From contig NZ_FQXM01000006.1 of the NCBI RefSeq assembly GCF_900129965.1, forward strand, positions 124,001-188,000: 64,000 nucleotides of DNA. Reading direction: 5' to 3'. This document shows positions 1 through 8,659 of this stretch, piece by piece. Position numbers and translations under genes: made by a program. This stretch comes from Clostridium grantii DSM 8605. GTDB taxonomy: Bacteria; Bacillota; Clostridia; Clostridiales; Clostridiaceae. Each line of letters begins with the position of its first letter. Position 1 is the first letter of the stretch. The notes beneath the pieces are model-generated. The model worked only from the letters and a program-made list of their open reading frames with translations. It ran no database searches and was not told where the DNA came from.

Positions 1-82
1 ATACTCATATTTTTTCTCTAACATAATAACACTCCCTTTTTTAATTGTTATTATTATATTATAATAAATTATAACTATTCAC

Positions 83-98
83 AGTTACCATGGTAACT
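83..98. promoter_or_regulatory. 16-bp perfect palindrome in front of the Crp/Fnr gene
   Basis: AGTTACCATGGTAACT is a perfect 16-bp palindrome. It lies just downstream of a TATAAT-like box near 58-63 and 12 bases before the AAGGAG ribosome binding site. A site in this place would overlap the start of transcription, so repression by the Crp-family product of the next gene (self-control) is the simplest inference. The sequence is not the Fnr/Crp consensus TTGAT-N4-ATCAA, so the binding protein is not proven. Confidence 0.5.
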
Positions 99-120
99 AA
101 TTTCAAAATAAGGAGTTTTT

Positions 121-798
121 ATGGATATAAAAAATTATTTACACATTATAACACTTACCGATTTATTTAAAAGCTTCTCTACTTCACAACTTTATGAACT
201 TTTTAAAACAAATCAATATACCCTATCACAATATAAAAAAGATAATATTATTTATTTTGAAAGTGAGCTTTGTACTTCTCTGGACATTATCTTAAAAGGA
301 GAACTAATAATTCAAAAAATTGATGAAAAAGGAAACGTACTTACTATAGCAGAATTTAGAGTAGGTGATAATATAGGAGGAAATCTTTTATTTTCAAAAC
401 CACACTGTTACCCAATGAGCGTTCTATCAAAATCTGCTACTGAAATCTTACATATTAACAAAGATTTTGTTTTAAATCTTTGCCAAATAGATCAAAACTT
501 TTTGATAGAATTTTTAACATGTATCTCAGATAAAACATCTATTCTAACAAATAAAATTAAATCTATTTCTATGAAATCTATAAAAGAGTCTATTATTGAA
601 TTTTTAAACTATGAGTACTATTCTCAAAAGAATGAAAAAATACAACTTCATATGACAAAAAAGGAATTAGCAGAAAAACTAGGAATTCAACGAACTTCGC
701 TTTCTCGAGAATTAAACAAAATGAAAAAAGATGGTTTGGTTGACTATGACGCTAGCTCCATTACCATCTGTGATTTTAGTATTATTCGGAATTTTTAG
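121..798 (+). CDS. Crp/Fnr family transcriptional regulator
   Basis: This 225-residue protein has the two-part plan of the Crp/Fnr family. An N-terminal cyclic-nucleotide-binding-like beta barrel spans about residues 15-125 and includes the typical VGDNIGGNLLF turn. A C-terminal winged helix (about 150-215) contains TKKELAEKLGIQRTSLSREL, the recognition helix motif that contacts DNA. I see no cysteine cluster at the N terminus like that of oxygen-sensing Fnr, so the signal is unknown. AAGGAG at 110-115 fixes the ATG start. The gene stands alone and has a palindrome directly upstream, which suggests self-regulation. In clostridia such regulators often respond to redox or metabolic stress, but no target is evident here. 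Confidence 0.9.
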   Translation: MDIKNYLHIITLTDLFKSFSTSQLYELFKTNQYTLSQYKKDNIIYFESELCTSLDIILKGELIIQKIDEKGNVLTIAEFRVGDNIGGNLLFSKPHCYPMSVLSKSATEILHINKDFVLNLCQIDQNFLIEFLTCISDKTSILTNKIKSISMKSIKESIIEFLNYEYYSQKNEKIQLHMTKKELAEKLGIQRTSLSRELNKMKKDGLVDYDASSITICDFSIIRNF

Positions 799-1045
799 TT
801 GATTTTATACTTCTCATATTGCTACTTCTCTAAATTCTTGTTATATTAATTCTGCCTCTCTGTGGTTCTTAATATTTTTGATAGATCTTAATTTCAATCA
901 AAACAATTTAATGTTATAAAAACTAACGCCCCTGAATTTCTTTCGATAATAATACTGCTTATTAAAAAATAAATAATTTAATAGAAAAATATAAATAAAA
1001 TATGATATTATATAATGGTGTGATAGGTAAAAAGGAGTGAGTTTT

Positions 1046-1417
1046 TTGAGTGGACAACAAAAAGTAGGCGAATTGACACAGAAAGTAATAGATACCTTAG
1101 GTTTAAGCATGATAGTTGGAACTCCCATATTATGTGGACCTGCTAACAAAAATCACATGCAAAATGAACATCCCCAAGATTTCGAAAAGTATGGTAGTAA
1201 ATTAGATGAGATAATAACTTCTCCTTCTTATATATGTAAGCACCCAAACAAACCATCAATTGAATATGTTAAAGTATTTAAAGATGAAAATAATGAGCAT
1301 GTTTTAGTTGCTGTTAGGGCATCTGGAAAAGGTGTTCTCTTCGATAGAACCCTCTTCGTTATGGATCCAATCAAGGTACAAGCCTACAAGAATAAAGGAG
1401 CTTTCAATACATACTAA
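1046..1417 (+). CDS. stand-alone PBECR2-like (barnase-EndoU-ColicinE5/D-RelE fold) protein
   Basis: A protein of about 123 residues. The motifs HPQDFEKYGSKLDEII, SIEYVKVFKDE and a C-terminal arginine-containing strand (VLFDRTLFVMD) resemble the PBECR2 group, the phage-associated barnase/EndoU/ColicinE5-D/RelE-like nuclease fold. In that group the domain is usually the tail of large phage head or toxin proteins. Here it is the whole protein, with no secretion signal and no obvious immunity gene. The longest frame opens at GTG 1037, but AAGGAG at 1032-1037 overlaps that codon and sits eight bases before TTG 1046, so TTG is the probable start. The gene ends 80 bases before a strong promoter for a structured RNA. 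Whether it is an active RNase is unknown. Confidence 0.6.
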   Translation: MSGQQKVGELTQKVIDTLGLSMIVGTPILCGPANKNHMQNEHPQDFEKYGSKLDEIITSPSYICKHPNKPSIEYVKVFKDENNEHVLVAVRASGKGVLFDRTLFVMDPIKVQAYKNKGAFNTY

Positions 1418-1460
1418 AATATATAAAAACAGAAAAATATATTTAACTTATAAAAAGATA

Positions 1461-1489
1461 TTGATAAAACCTTTAAAGTTGGTTATAAT
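1461..1489 (+). promoter_or_regulatory. strong sigma-A promoter of the small RNA
   Basis: TTGATA at 1461-1466 and a perfect TATAAT at 1484-1489 are separated by exactly 17 bases. Initiation would be expected near 1496. No open reading frame follows, so the promoter most likely drives the non-coding RNA at 1496-1677. Confidence 0.75.
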
Positions 1490-1495
1490 ATAACT

Positions 1496-1677
1496 ATGAA
1501 TATGGTTTAACTTACTTAAGTGTCACATAAATAGTACTTAATCACATAAACTATAATAGCAGAATACAGAGGGCGGAACAGGTAGCCGCCACCCAGCGAA
1601 AGCTGTAGGAGATGTAGATTACCACCTACCTTGTTCTGTGATGCAAATAATTCCACGGCTCATAGCCGTGGTTTTTC
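1496..1677 (+). ncRNA. structured non-coding RNA of about 180 nt (raiA-like candidate)
   Basis: A region without a reading frame lies between a near-ideal promoter and a strong terminator. It can fold into a long-range helix, GAACAGGTAG (1576-1585) with CTACC-T-TGTTC (1626-1636). This encloses a CAGC-GAAA-GCTG hairpin (1594-1605) and the GC-rich stretch GGGCGG...GCCGCC. GC content is visibly higher than in its surroundings, as is usual for structured RNAs in A+T-rich genomes. Length, genomic setting and base composition would fit the raiA class of clostridial RNAs, but this is recall, not a search. An omega-RNA or end remnant of a TnpB element is the main alternative, because such elements often carry hairpins like the terminal one. 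No tnpB gene is nearby. Confidence 0.55.
1653..1677 (+). terminator. Rho-independent terminator of the small RNA
   Basis: A perfect 8-bp stem CCACGGCT/AGCCGTGG with the loop CAT is followed by TTTTT. It closes the structured RNA that starts near 1496. Confidence 0.85.
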
Positions 1678-1742
1678 CCTTTTCACCCAATACCTTACTG
1701 GATATTGAAGCCTTCAATCATATACAAACTTATATAAATATT

Positions 1743-1880
1743 TTATACTTCTTTTCTTAAATAATCACTTTCCTTAATAATTATTATTAAATCCATTTCT
1801 TCCTCTGGCTTATCCATAGCCGTAACTTCACTACTATAGGCCACAATATCTTCTAACGATTTACCGCCCTTAAGCTTATC
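1743..1880 (-). pseudogene. possible C-terminal gene remnant
   Basis: On the minus strand an open frame of about 45 codons reads DKLKGGKSLEDIVAYSSE... and ends ...ESDYLRKEV before TAA at 1743-1745. A stop codon lies directly upstream, and there is no start codon or ribosome binding site. Codon use looks protein-like. I do not recognise the family. It may be the end of a lost gene, since the small RNA and the exporter on either side have their own signals. Confidence 0.25.
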
Positions 1881-1910
1881 CTAATTTTAGCACAGTGCTC
1901 CTGAATTTTT

Positions 1911-3533
1911 TTACTTCAACCTAAAAGTCTTCGGTGCCAATTTATAAGTAAGTACCAATGCAACCATCATATATACAATAGTAACCACAATTATTCCATA
2001 GCTAAAATATAAAGAAGATGTTTTTATTTGAAGGCTTCCATAACAAAGTAAATATATACCTCCATTAACAATATTAAATAATGAGCTTTTCACTTCTAAT
2101 TCCTTTGTATAAGGTTGCACTACGTAGTACAAAAATAAATGGTGTATTGAAAAAAAACAAGATAAACAAAGGATACAAATAAATACTGGAACAGACCCAA
2201 TGATAAGCCCACTCTCCCTACTAATTATCATTATCAAAATTAATGATACACATATAGCTAGCGCAGGTATTAAATTTAGAATTACTATCTTCTTCAGCCT
2301 AATTTTAAAATTAGATAGAATAGCATTTCCTTGTCGATAATATGTATTCCTCAGTAAACTCACATCACAATTATGAAATATAGCCTTACAAACTCTTTGA
2401 GTTGTAGACATAAGATACATCACAAATATCCATATCTTTGCACTTCCGCCTATAGCATTAGAAATATCTGTTCCATTATAAGGTTCAAAAATAATTATTG
2501 CTACAAATGTTATAAATGTAATTCCTATTAATGCAACCCTAATTTTTATAGGTTTGCTAATTATTTTTTTATATCTCAAGAAAAATATAGCATTTAAATA
2601 TTCATATCCGTGTTTATCTTTATATCTATCGGTATTTGTATTTTCCTTCATCATTTTATCTTCATCAACTTTTACATCCGCAAATTTTGCATCCTTCATG
2701 ATTTTTTCAACTTCAAAGGTTTTTTCTCTAGTAAGAAATTCTCTTGACATACCTTTATATGTTCTATATCTGAATAAATATATTAATGCTATTGTTCCTA
2801 GAATAATTAAGATCACCATTGCCACAATATTTAATAATATACTTGCGAAATTAATAGTTAAATCAAATGCTGGTAGCGCATATGCCAATAATAGTCCACC
2901 TATCAATATAATACTAAGTATTTTATCGTTATCATTCAAACGCTTTCCTGTCTTATCATAGATGAATAAAAGAATGTATTCTCCAATAAACTTTACCGAA
3001 GCCAACTCTACCATAAGAATTAAAACTTCAAGTATTGATAGCCCAATAAAATTACCAATGATAATTAGCGGTAGTAAAAAATATATAAAATCTGCTATCC
3101 TTTTGTATATTAACTGGCTAAGATAAAATTCTTTGGCCTCCCCTCTCATTAGTACTATCATATTATAGGCATCCCTATTGTTTTTATTAAAAATCACAGT
3201 CATAGTCAAAGGTCCTATAAAAAAACTCAAGAAAAAAAATATATGTAAAAATTTAAGCAATATCCCATTGCTGTTAAATGTGAAATTATTCATAAGAAAA
3301 GAAGGAAGTAAAATCATTATTCCTAGGTAAAGAACCTTCACAAAAAATTCCAAAGATATTTTAAACAGTTTTCCTATTACTCCTAAAACAATTTTCATTT
3401 CGGTTTCATTATAAAGTTTATCAGGTATCTTTTTCCCTATTAGAGGTAATTTTTTTAAAAAATATATAAACGTATTACCACTAATTGCAAAATTAACTTT
3501 AAAGGTAGCCAAAAATGTATTAATCATTTTCAT
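1911..3533 (-). CDS. ABC exporter permease subunit
   Basis: A 540-residue integral membrane protein with about ten or more hydrophobic segments, from FVKVLYLGIMILLPSFLM near residue 65 to YGIIVVTIVYMMVALVLTY at the end. A hydrophilic charged stretch lies in the middle (about residues 265-320). It resembles the membrane subunit of ABC-2-type exporters, with no extracellular binding protein. Its start overlaps the end of the ATPase gene by 14 bases, so the two are translationally coupled. The ATPase gene is interrupted by a mobile element, so this permease is probably without its energy source unless another ATPase replaces it. The frame itself is intact. The substrate is unknown. Confidence 0.7.
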   Translation of the reverse strand: MKMINTFLATFKVNFAISGNTFIYFLKKLPLIGKKIPDKLYNETEMKIVLGVIGKLFKISLEFFVKVLYLGIMILLPSFLMNNFTFNSNGILLKFLHIFFFLSFFIGPLTMTVIFNKNNRDAYNMIVLMRGEAKEFYLSQLIYKRIADFIYFLLPLIIIGNFIGLSILEVLILMVELASVKFIGEYILLFIYDKTGKRLNDNDKILSIILIGGLLLAYALPAFDLTINFASILLNIVAMVILIILGTIALIYLFRYRTYKGMSREFLTREKTFEVEKIMKDAKFADVKVDEDKMMKENTNTDRYKDKHGYEYLNAIFFLRYKKIISKPIKIRVALIGITFITFVAIIIFEPYNGTDISNAIGGSAKIWIFVMYLMSTTQRVCKAIFHNCDVSLLRNTYYRQGNAILSNFKIRLKKIVILNLIPALAICVSLILIMIISRESGLIIGSVPVFICILCLSCFFSIHHLFLYYVVQPYTKELEVKSSLFNIVNGGIYLLCYGSLQIKTSSLYFSYGIIVVTIVYMMVALVLTYKLAPKTFRLK

Positions 3534-4332
3534 TCTCCTTTAAAATTTCCATAATCTCCGCTTCAAACTCAGGACTTTTAATAAGCTTATTATCCAATAA
3601 TTCTAAAATCCCGTCGTTAAGAACAACAATTTCATCACATAAATCAGTAGTTAACTGCAAAATATGTGTTGAAAAAATAATGATGTGCTCCTTTTTTATT
3701 TTTTTAAGTAGATTCTTCATTTCTAGTGCTACAACTACATCAAAATAAGTTAAAGGCTCATCCAATAAAATCACTTCAGGTTTTGTAATTATAGGTATCC
3801 CAGTTCAACTATTAATTTATACATGTCCAAAACTCCTAGAAACATGGAGATTTTGTACAAGTATAAATTAAGTTTCACAATGGGATTCCTATAGAATGGT
3901 CAACATTTGAATTTTATTTTTCATACCATGAGAATATCCCTTGATTAATCTATATCTATCCTCTTTATCAATCTTCATCCAATCTAAATATTCATCTATT
4001 GAAAGTAAGTTTTCTATCTTGTCTTTGTTTATATCTATGAAAAACTTCACGAATTCATATCCAGTTAGAAAATCTGGAAGTATTGGCTCAGAAAACACAT
4101 ATCCTACTTTAGAATAATCTGATTTTACATTTTCTTTTCCATCCTGGTGAAAAATAATACTTCCTCCATCGTATTTGATTTCTTCACTTATACAGTTAAA
4201 AAGTGTAGTCTTTCCTGCTCCATTACGACCTAAAAGTCCATAAATTTTCCCTTTCTCGAAAGTAAATGATGATTTTTTCAATACCTTTTTATCCCCAAAG
4301 TTTTTCTCAATATCTTGTAAAATAAGTTGCAT
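3520..4332 (-). pseudogene. ABC exporter ATPase, interrupted by a MITE
   Basis: The first part (3892-4332) has Walker A GRNGAGKTT near residue 36 and a signature-like YSHGMKNKIQM, and reads through to ...MLTIL. The second part (3520-3789) resumes as ITKPEVILLDEPL with Walker B, then the switch-histidine segment FSTHIL. Removing the 100-bp element and one TA restores a continuous frame (...TILITKPEVILLDEPL...) of about 235 codons, a normal length for such ATPases. The insertion adds 102 bases, so the frame phase is kept, but the element's first codon creates a TAG stop. The C-terminal piece could be translated from GTG 3774, yet two separate halves are unlikely to form a working nucleotide-binding domain. 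Confidence 0.85.
3792..3891. mobile_element. 100-bp palindromic MITE with TA target duplication
   Basis: The segment is almost entirely an imperfect inverted repeat, with arms of about 46 bases around a short centre near 3836-3843. It begins TAGGTATCCCA and ends TGGGATTCCTA. The dinucleotide TA stands on each side (3790-3791 and 3892-3893), and only one copy is needed to rebuild the host ATPase frame, which shows the target duplication directly. TA duplication and this size are typical of non-autonomous Tc1/mariner-IS630-type elements. No transposase is present in the element or recognised nearby, and I saw no second copy in this window. Confidence 0.85.
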
Positions 4333-4553
4333 ATCTTTTCTCCTCCATATTTAAGAAACTTATCCAAAATTGTCCCTGCAGTTCATTTTACCATTACTTA
4401 AGACAGATGAGATGACAAAAATGTTACAAAAACCAGTTAAAATATTATGTTGTACTCTTATGATTTTTTACCTTTTATAATTTATTATTAAACTCACAGA
4501 GCAATGTGCATTAAATACTTGTTTATAAATGATTTTATAGGTACAATCACAAT

Positions 4554-6662
4554 ATGGATAACTTAGAATTACACAAAAAAGAAAGTGAGTATGAGTGTAT
4601 GTATAAATTTTTGTTTAAATTAAATAAAGACTTATTAGACTTAAATGCTATTGAACTTGATGATAAATCTTTAAGCATTTTCAATAACATTGACGATAAT
4701 CAAGACATAATATTTATAAATCAAAAAGATGAGGAAAAAAAATTCAAAATTAACAAATCAGAAAAACTAATTAACGGTAGAGGAATCAAAACCTTTTTTA
4801 AAAAGTACTCTAGTGAATATATCTTCATGGAACTAATAGAAGATAATAAATTCAAAGTACACGCTGAAGAAAATATTCCAAAAGGTTTTTCAAAAAGCTT
4901 TGTTATGAATAGTGAACATCAAGAACGTTTATCTGAAATATTAAATGATCTAAATTGCATGAAAACTAGTGATGAGAAATGGTTTGATATCTATCATAAA
5001 GCACAATCTTTCAGTTTAAATACTAAAGATGACAAATTGATGTGTTTACCCTATCTTCGTGAGCTTCAACTATTTGATTATCAATTAAAGACTGTAAAAT
5101 CAGCCATCAATAGATTTAAAGGAAGAGTTCTTTTTTGTGATGAAGTTGGTTTAGGAAAAACTATTGAAGCTGGGATGACTATGATGGAGTATGTAACAAG
5201 AGGTTTAGCCAGAAAAATTCTGATTCTTGTACCACCATCCCTTGTAGAGCAATGGTACACCGAGATGAAAAGAAAATTTAACCTAGATTTTATTAAAGCT
5301 GATGATGCTGAATTTAAATCCATGGGGGATGAAGCTTGGAATAATTATGATAAAGTTATTGCCTCTATAAATACTGCCAAAAGAAAAAATAATAGTACTG
5401 TGATATCCAAAATTCACTATGATCTTGTTATTGTAGATGAAGCCCATCACCTTAAAAATCGCAATACAATTGCCTGGAAATTTATAAATACCCTTAATAA
5501 AAAATATATCTTCCTGCTTACAGCTACTCCAGTTCAAAACAAATTAGACGAACTATATAATCTTATAACACTGTTAAAGCCGGGTCAGCTTAAAACTTAT
5601 TCATACTTTAAAAATAATTTTGTAGAAGATAAAGAAGGTATAGAGGCAAAGAATGTAGATAGACTTCGTAGTTTACTATCTGGAGTTATGATTAGAAATA
5701 AAAGAAGTGATGTGGACATAAAATTTACTAAAAGAAAAGCCATTACCTATAGCTTAAATTTATCCGTTGAAGAACAAAAACTCTATGATGAAATAAGTAA
5801 TTATATACGCAAAATATATTTTAGTAACACCCCTAGTACTCTTACAAAATTCATGCTAAAAAAGTTACAGGAACAAATGGGAAGCAGTATCCATTCTGCT
5901 GTCTCAACCTTAGATAAATATTCTGAAAATGAAACCCTTAGTAAAAAAGACAAAGAAATTTTTAAGGATTTTTCAAATAGAGCCCATAATATATTACTTA
6001 ATGAAGATTACTCTAATTCTAAAATCAATCAAGTTCATAAAATTATAACCGAACTTAATGACAAGGTTCTGATATTTACTAAGTATAAAGCTACTCAAAA
6101 ATTTATAGTAGATTATCTTAAAAATAGCGGTTTCCTGGTGGCCGAATTCCACGGAGGACTTAAGCGAAAAGAAAAAGAAGAGCAAGTAACCTATTTTAAA
6201 GAAAAAGCACAAATTTTTGTATGCACTGAAGCTGGTGGCGAAGGTCGTAACCTTCAATTCTGCAATGCTATGATTAATTATGATTTGCCTTGGAATCCAA
6301 TGGCTATTGAACAAAGAATAGGAAGAATTCACCGTGTAGGCCAAACTAGAGATGTTTTTGTTTACAATCTTGCTTCCCAAAATACTGTTGAATACTATAT
6401 TCTTGAATTATTAGACAAAAAAATCAATATGTTTGAACTAGTAGTTGGCGAAGTTGATATGATTCTTGGAGATATTGAAGAAGATACAGATTTTTCAGAA
6501 ATAATTATGAATACATGGATTAATTCAAAAGATATGGATACAATGAATGAAGAAATAGAAAAACTAGGGGAACAACTTTTGGATAATAAACGAAAATATA
6601 TAAAAATGAAAGATTTAGATGATAAGTTGTTTGGTAATTCATTTAAATCAGATGATATATAG
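4554..6662 (+). CDS. SNF2-family DNA-dependent ATPase/helicase
   Basis: A 702-residue superfamily 2 translocase of the SWI2/SNF2 group (HepA/RapA-like). Visible motifs in order are Walker A DEVGLGKTIEAGM near residue 196, Ia ILVPPSLVEQW, DEAHH (motif II) near 296, LLTATPVQN (motif III), LIFTKYKATQ and FVCTEAGGEGRNLQF, and motif VI QRIGRIHRVGQ near 600. The first 140 residues are a lysine-rich segment I cannot place. There is no methylase, nuclease or phospholipase D domain of known defence systems. The coiled-coil gene follows after 12 bases, so the two are probably made together. Family members remodel protein-DNA or RNA polymerase complexes. The role here is unknown. The ribosome binding site before ATG 4554 is weak. 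Confidence 0.9.
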   Translation: MDNLELHKKESEYECMYKFLFKLNKDLLDLNAIELDDKSLSIFNNIDDNQDIIFINQKDEEKKFKINKSEKLINGRGIKTFFKKYSSEYIFMELIEDNKFKVHAEENIPKGFSKSFVMNSEHQERLSEILNDLNCMKTSDEKWFDIYHKAQSFSLNTKDDKLMCLPYLRELQLFDYQLKTVKSAINRFKGRVLFCDEVGLGKTIEAGMTMMEYVTRGLARKILILVPPSLVEQWYTEMKRKFNLDFIKADDAEFKSMGDEAWNNYDKVIASINTAKRKNNSTVISKIHYDLVIVDEAHHLKNRNTIAWKFINTLNKKYIFLLTATPVQNKLDELYNLITLLKPGQLKTYSYFKNNFVEDKEGIEAKNVDRLRSLLSGVMIRNKRSDVDIKFTKRKAITYSLNLSVEEQKLYDEISNYIRKIYFSNTPSTLTKFMLKKLQEQMGSSIHSAVSTLDKYSENETLSKKDKEIFKDFSNRAHNILLNEDYSNSKINQVHKIITELNDKVLIFTKYKATQKFIVDYLKNSGFLVAEFHGGLKRKEKEEQVTYFKEKAQIFVCTEAGGEGRNLQFCNAMINYDLPWNPMAIEQRIGRIHRVGQTRDVFVYNLASQNTVEYYILELLDKKINMFELVVGEVDMILGDIEEDTDFSEIIMNTWINSKDMDTMNEEIEKLGEQLLDNKRKYIKMKDLDDKLFGNSFKSDDI

Positions 6663-6674
6663 GAGTGATTAATA

Positions 6675-7637
6675 ATGGAACTTCAAAATTTTGTGATTGA
6701 TGTTATTGAATCCATGGATGGTGTGGTTGAGCTGTTAGAATATGCTCTTTGTTATGTTATGATACCAAACGAATACAGTAATTATTTTAATGGTAAATCT
6801 GAAATGCTTTTAGCCTTTGACTTTGAAGTAGCTCAAGAAAATCCTGAAGCTGAATTTATTACCTTTGGCAGCTACACCCTTGAACAACTAATAACTATAG
6901 CCAATGAAAAAGCCGTAAACACTATTCGCTTTGTATTAGTAGATGGGCTTTCTTTATCAAAAGCTGAGGATAAAATAAAAAAATTCTTAGGTATGGATAA
7001 ATCTCAATTAGAAATTGTAAAAGAAAAAGAAATAATGGGCACATGGATACTTTTTAATTATAAAATAGGATACACCTCCCATGAGAGAACTGAAGATATC
7101 AAGGATGTTTGGGTTAACCTTCAAAATGGAGAAGTGGATCTGAATATACAAGAAAACAAATCTTTACTTTTCCACGAAAAAAGCCTTATTAAAAACTATC
7201 CGATCCCTCCCCAGCATAGTATTTTGAATGCTTTTGAAGCCTCTTACTTATACGTAAAAAATCAAACTGAAGAATATTCTAACCTAATAGTGAATAAAGT
7301 TGAATTTAGCAAGGAACTTCAAAGAATAGATGAATACTATACTGAACTGGAAGCGGAAACTTTTAAGAAACTAGAACGCAAAGGTATAACTGACAAAAGA
7401 AAAGCTGAGCTTATTTCAAAAGGTGAAGCTCTTAAATTAGAAAAAATAAAACAACAAAAAGAAATGGAAAATAAATATACTGTGGATGTTGATTTATCCC
7501 TTGATAATACAATAATGTATTTTATACCACTAATAGAGTATCAAGTAAAATTAAAATTTCGAGGATCTGAGGAAAAGAAAATAATTCACTATAACCCAGT
7601 AATAAAGACTTTTTATACCAAAAGAAATTATTCTTAA
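6675..7637 (+). CDS. coiled-coil protein of unknown function paired with the SNF2 ATPase
   Basis: A 320-residue soluble protein without a family I can name. The N-terminal 180 residues look globular and acidic, with hydrophobic strands (VNTIRFVLVDGLSLSK, MGTWILFNYKIGYT). Residues of about 215-265 are rich in Glu, Lys and Leu and should form a coiled coil. A final beta-rich segment contains MYFIPLIEYQVKLKF. AGGAGTGATTAATA gives a good ribosome binding site 12 bases after the SNF2 stop. Spacing to the SNF2 gene before it and to ptb after it (13 bases) suggests one transcript. It may be the dedicated partner or substrate adaptor of the SNF2 protein; this is inference from position only. Confidence 0.7.
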   Translation: MELQNFVIDVIESMDGVVELLEYALCYVMIPNEYSNYFNGKSEMLLAFDFEVAQENPEAEFITFGSYTLEQLITIANEKAVNTIRFVLVDGLSLSKAEDKIKKFLGMDKSQLEIVKEKEIMGTWILFNYKIGYTSHERTEDIKDVWVNLQNGEVDLNIQENKSLLFHEKSLIKNYPIPPQHSILNAFEASYLYVKNQTEEYSNLIVNKVEFSKELQRIDEYYTELEAETFKKLERKGITDKRKAELISKGEALKLEKIKQQKEMENKYTVDVDLSLDNTIMYFIPLIEYQVKLKFRGSEEKKIIHYNPVIKTFYTKRNYS

Positions 7638-7650
7638 GGAGGATTAAATT

Positions 7651-8556
7651 ATGGAATTCAAAAATTTCAACGAGCTAGTAACCAAAGTTAAAGAATCAAA
7701 ATCAATCAGAAAAGTAGCTGTTGTTTCAGCTCAGGATAAACATACTTTGGAAGCTGTTTTTAAAGCTAAAAATGATGGTTTAATTTTCCCTATATTAATT
7801 GGTGATAAAAAAAAAATTCAATCTATCATTAATTCATTAGGTGAAGAATTAGCTTCTGAATGGATTATAAATGTAGAATCAGACTCTCAAGCGGCTTATA
7901 AAGCAGTAGAAATTATAAGAAATGGTGAAGCTGATTTTATTATGAAGGGTAAAATTCAAACCTCTGATTTACTTAAAGCTGTAGTGGATAAAGATAAAGG
8001 ATTAAGAACTAATAGTATTATGTCCCATATTTCAATAAATGAAATTCCTTCTTATCATAAATTATTAGCTGTTACCGATGGTGGTATGATGATGTATCCA
8101 GATTTAACTCAAAAAAAATCCATCTTAGAAAATGCAGTTAATACATTTATAAATATGGGTTATGAAAACCCAAAGGTTGCAGTACTTTCAGCAGTTGAAG
8201 TTTTAAATCCTAAAATGATTGAAACTGTGGATGCAGCTGCATTAAAAGAAATGAATTTAAATGGAGAAATTAAAAATTGTTTGGTGGAAGGTCCTATTTC
8301 TTATGATTTAGCCATGAATAAAGAATCTGCCCTAATTAAAGGTTTTCAAAGTGAAGTAACAGAAAATGTTGATATATTAATTGTTCCAAATATAACCACT
8401 GGCAATATTTTAGCTAAATCTCTTATTTATTCAGCTCATGCTAAAATGGCTGGATTTATAGTTGGCGCAAAAGTTCCTATTGTTTTAACTTCAAGAGGTT
8501 CTTCTTCTGAAGAAAAATATTTATCTCTTGCTTTATCAGCTTCCTCTGTTAAATAA
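7651..8556 (+). CDS. ptb: phosphate butyryltransferase
   Basis: A 301-residue member of the phosphate acetyl/butyryl transferase family. It converts butyryl-CoA and phosphate to butyryl phosphate and CoA. Characteristic segments are ADFIMKGKIQTSDLLKAV near residue 90, AVTDGGMMMYPDL, PKVAVLSAVEVLNPKM and the C-terminal KSLIYSAHAKMAGFIVGAK with VPIVLTSRGSSSEEKYLS. Length matches clostridial Ptb, shorter than two-domain Pta. AAGGAGGATTAAATT precedes the ATG. Butyrate kinase follows after about 100 bases, which supports butyrate (or branched-chain acid) formation rather than acetate. The gene sits directly behind the SNF2 pair, an unusual arrangement. Confidence 0.92.
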   Translation: MEFKNFNELVTKVKESKSIRKVAVVSAQDKHTLEAVFKAKNDGLIFPILIGDKKKIQSIINSLGEELASEWIINVESDSQAAYKAVEIIRNGEADFIMKGKIQTSDLLKAVVDKDKGLRTNSIMSHISINEIPSYHKLLAVTDGGMMMYPDLTQKKSILENAVNTFINMGYENPKVAVLSAVEVLNPKMIETVDAAALKEMNLNGEIKNCLVEGPISYDLAMNKESALIKGFQSEVTENVDILIVPNITTGNILAKSLIYSAHAKMAGFIVGAKVPIVLTSRGSSSEEKYLSLALSASSVK

Positions 8557-8571
8557 TCTTAAAGTACACAA

Positions 8572-8609
8572 TTTATTAAAACATAATTATTTTATTAAAA
8601 CATAATTAT
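8572..8609. repeat. 19-bp tandem duplication between ptb and buk
   Basis: The unit TTTATTAAAACATAATTAT occurs twice head to tail (8572-8590 and 8591-8609) in the 103-base gap between ptb and buk. It looks like a simple slippage duplication. It does not form a strong hairpin, and no function is apparent. Confidence 0.85.
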
Positions 8610-8659
8610 TGAAGTAAATATAAACTAATACTTGCAAACTATTTTTAATAGGAGGTTTT

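Noticed and set aside
898..1149. Open frame of 83 codons on the minus strand opposite the PBECR2-like gene
   Set aside because: It overlaps the nuclease-fold gene and its promoter, has no ribosome binding site, and the product is an A+T-driven string of aromatic and basic residues.
4554..7637. DISARM- or other SNF2-containing defence system
   Set aside because: There is no methyltransferase, phospholipase D, nuclease or DUF1998-type gene beside the SNF2 ATPase. The neighbours are ptb and buk.
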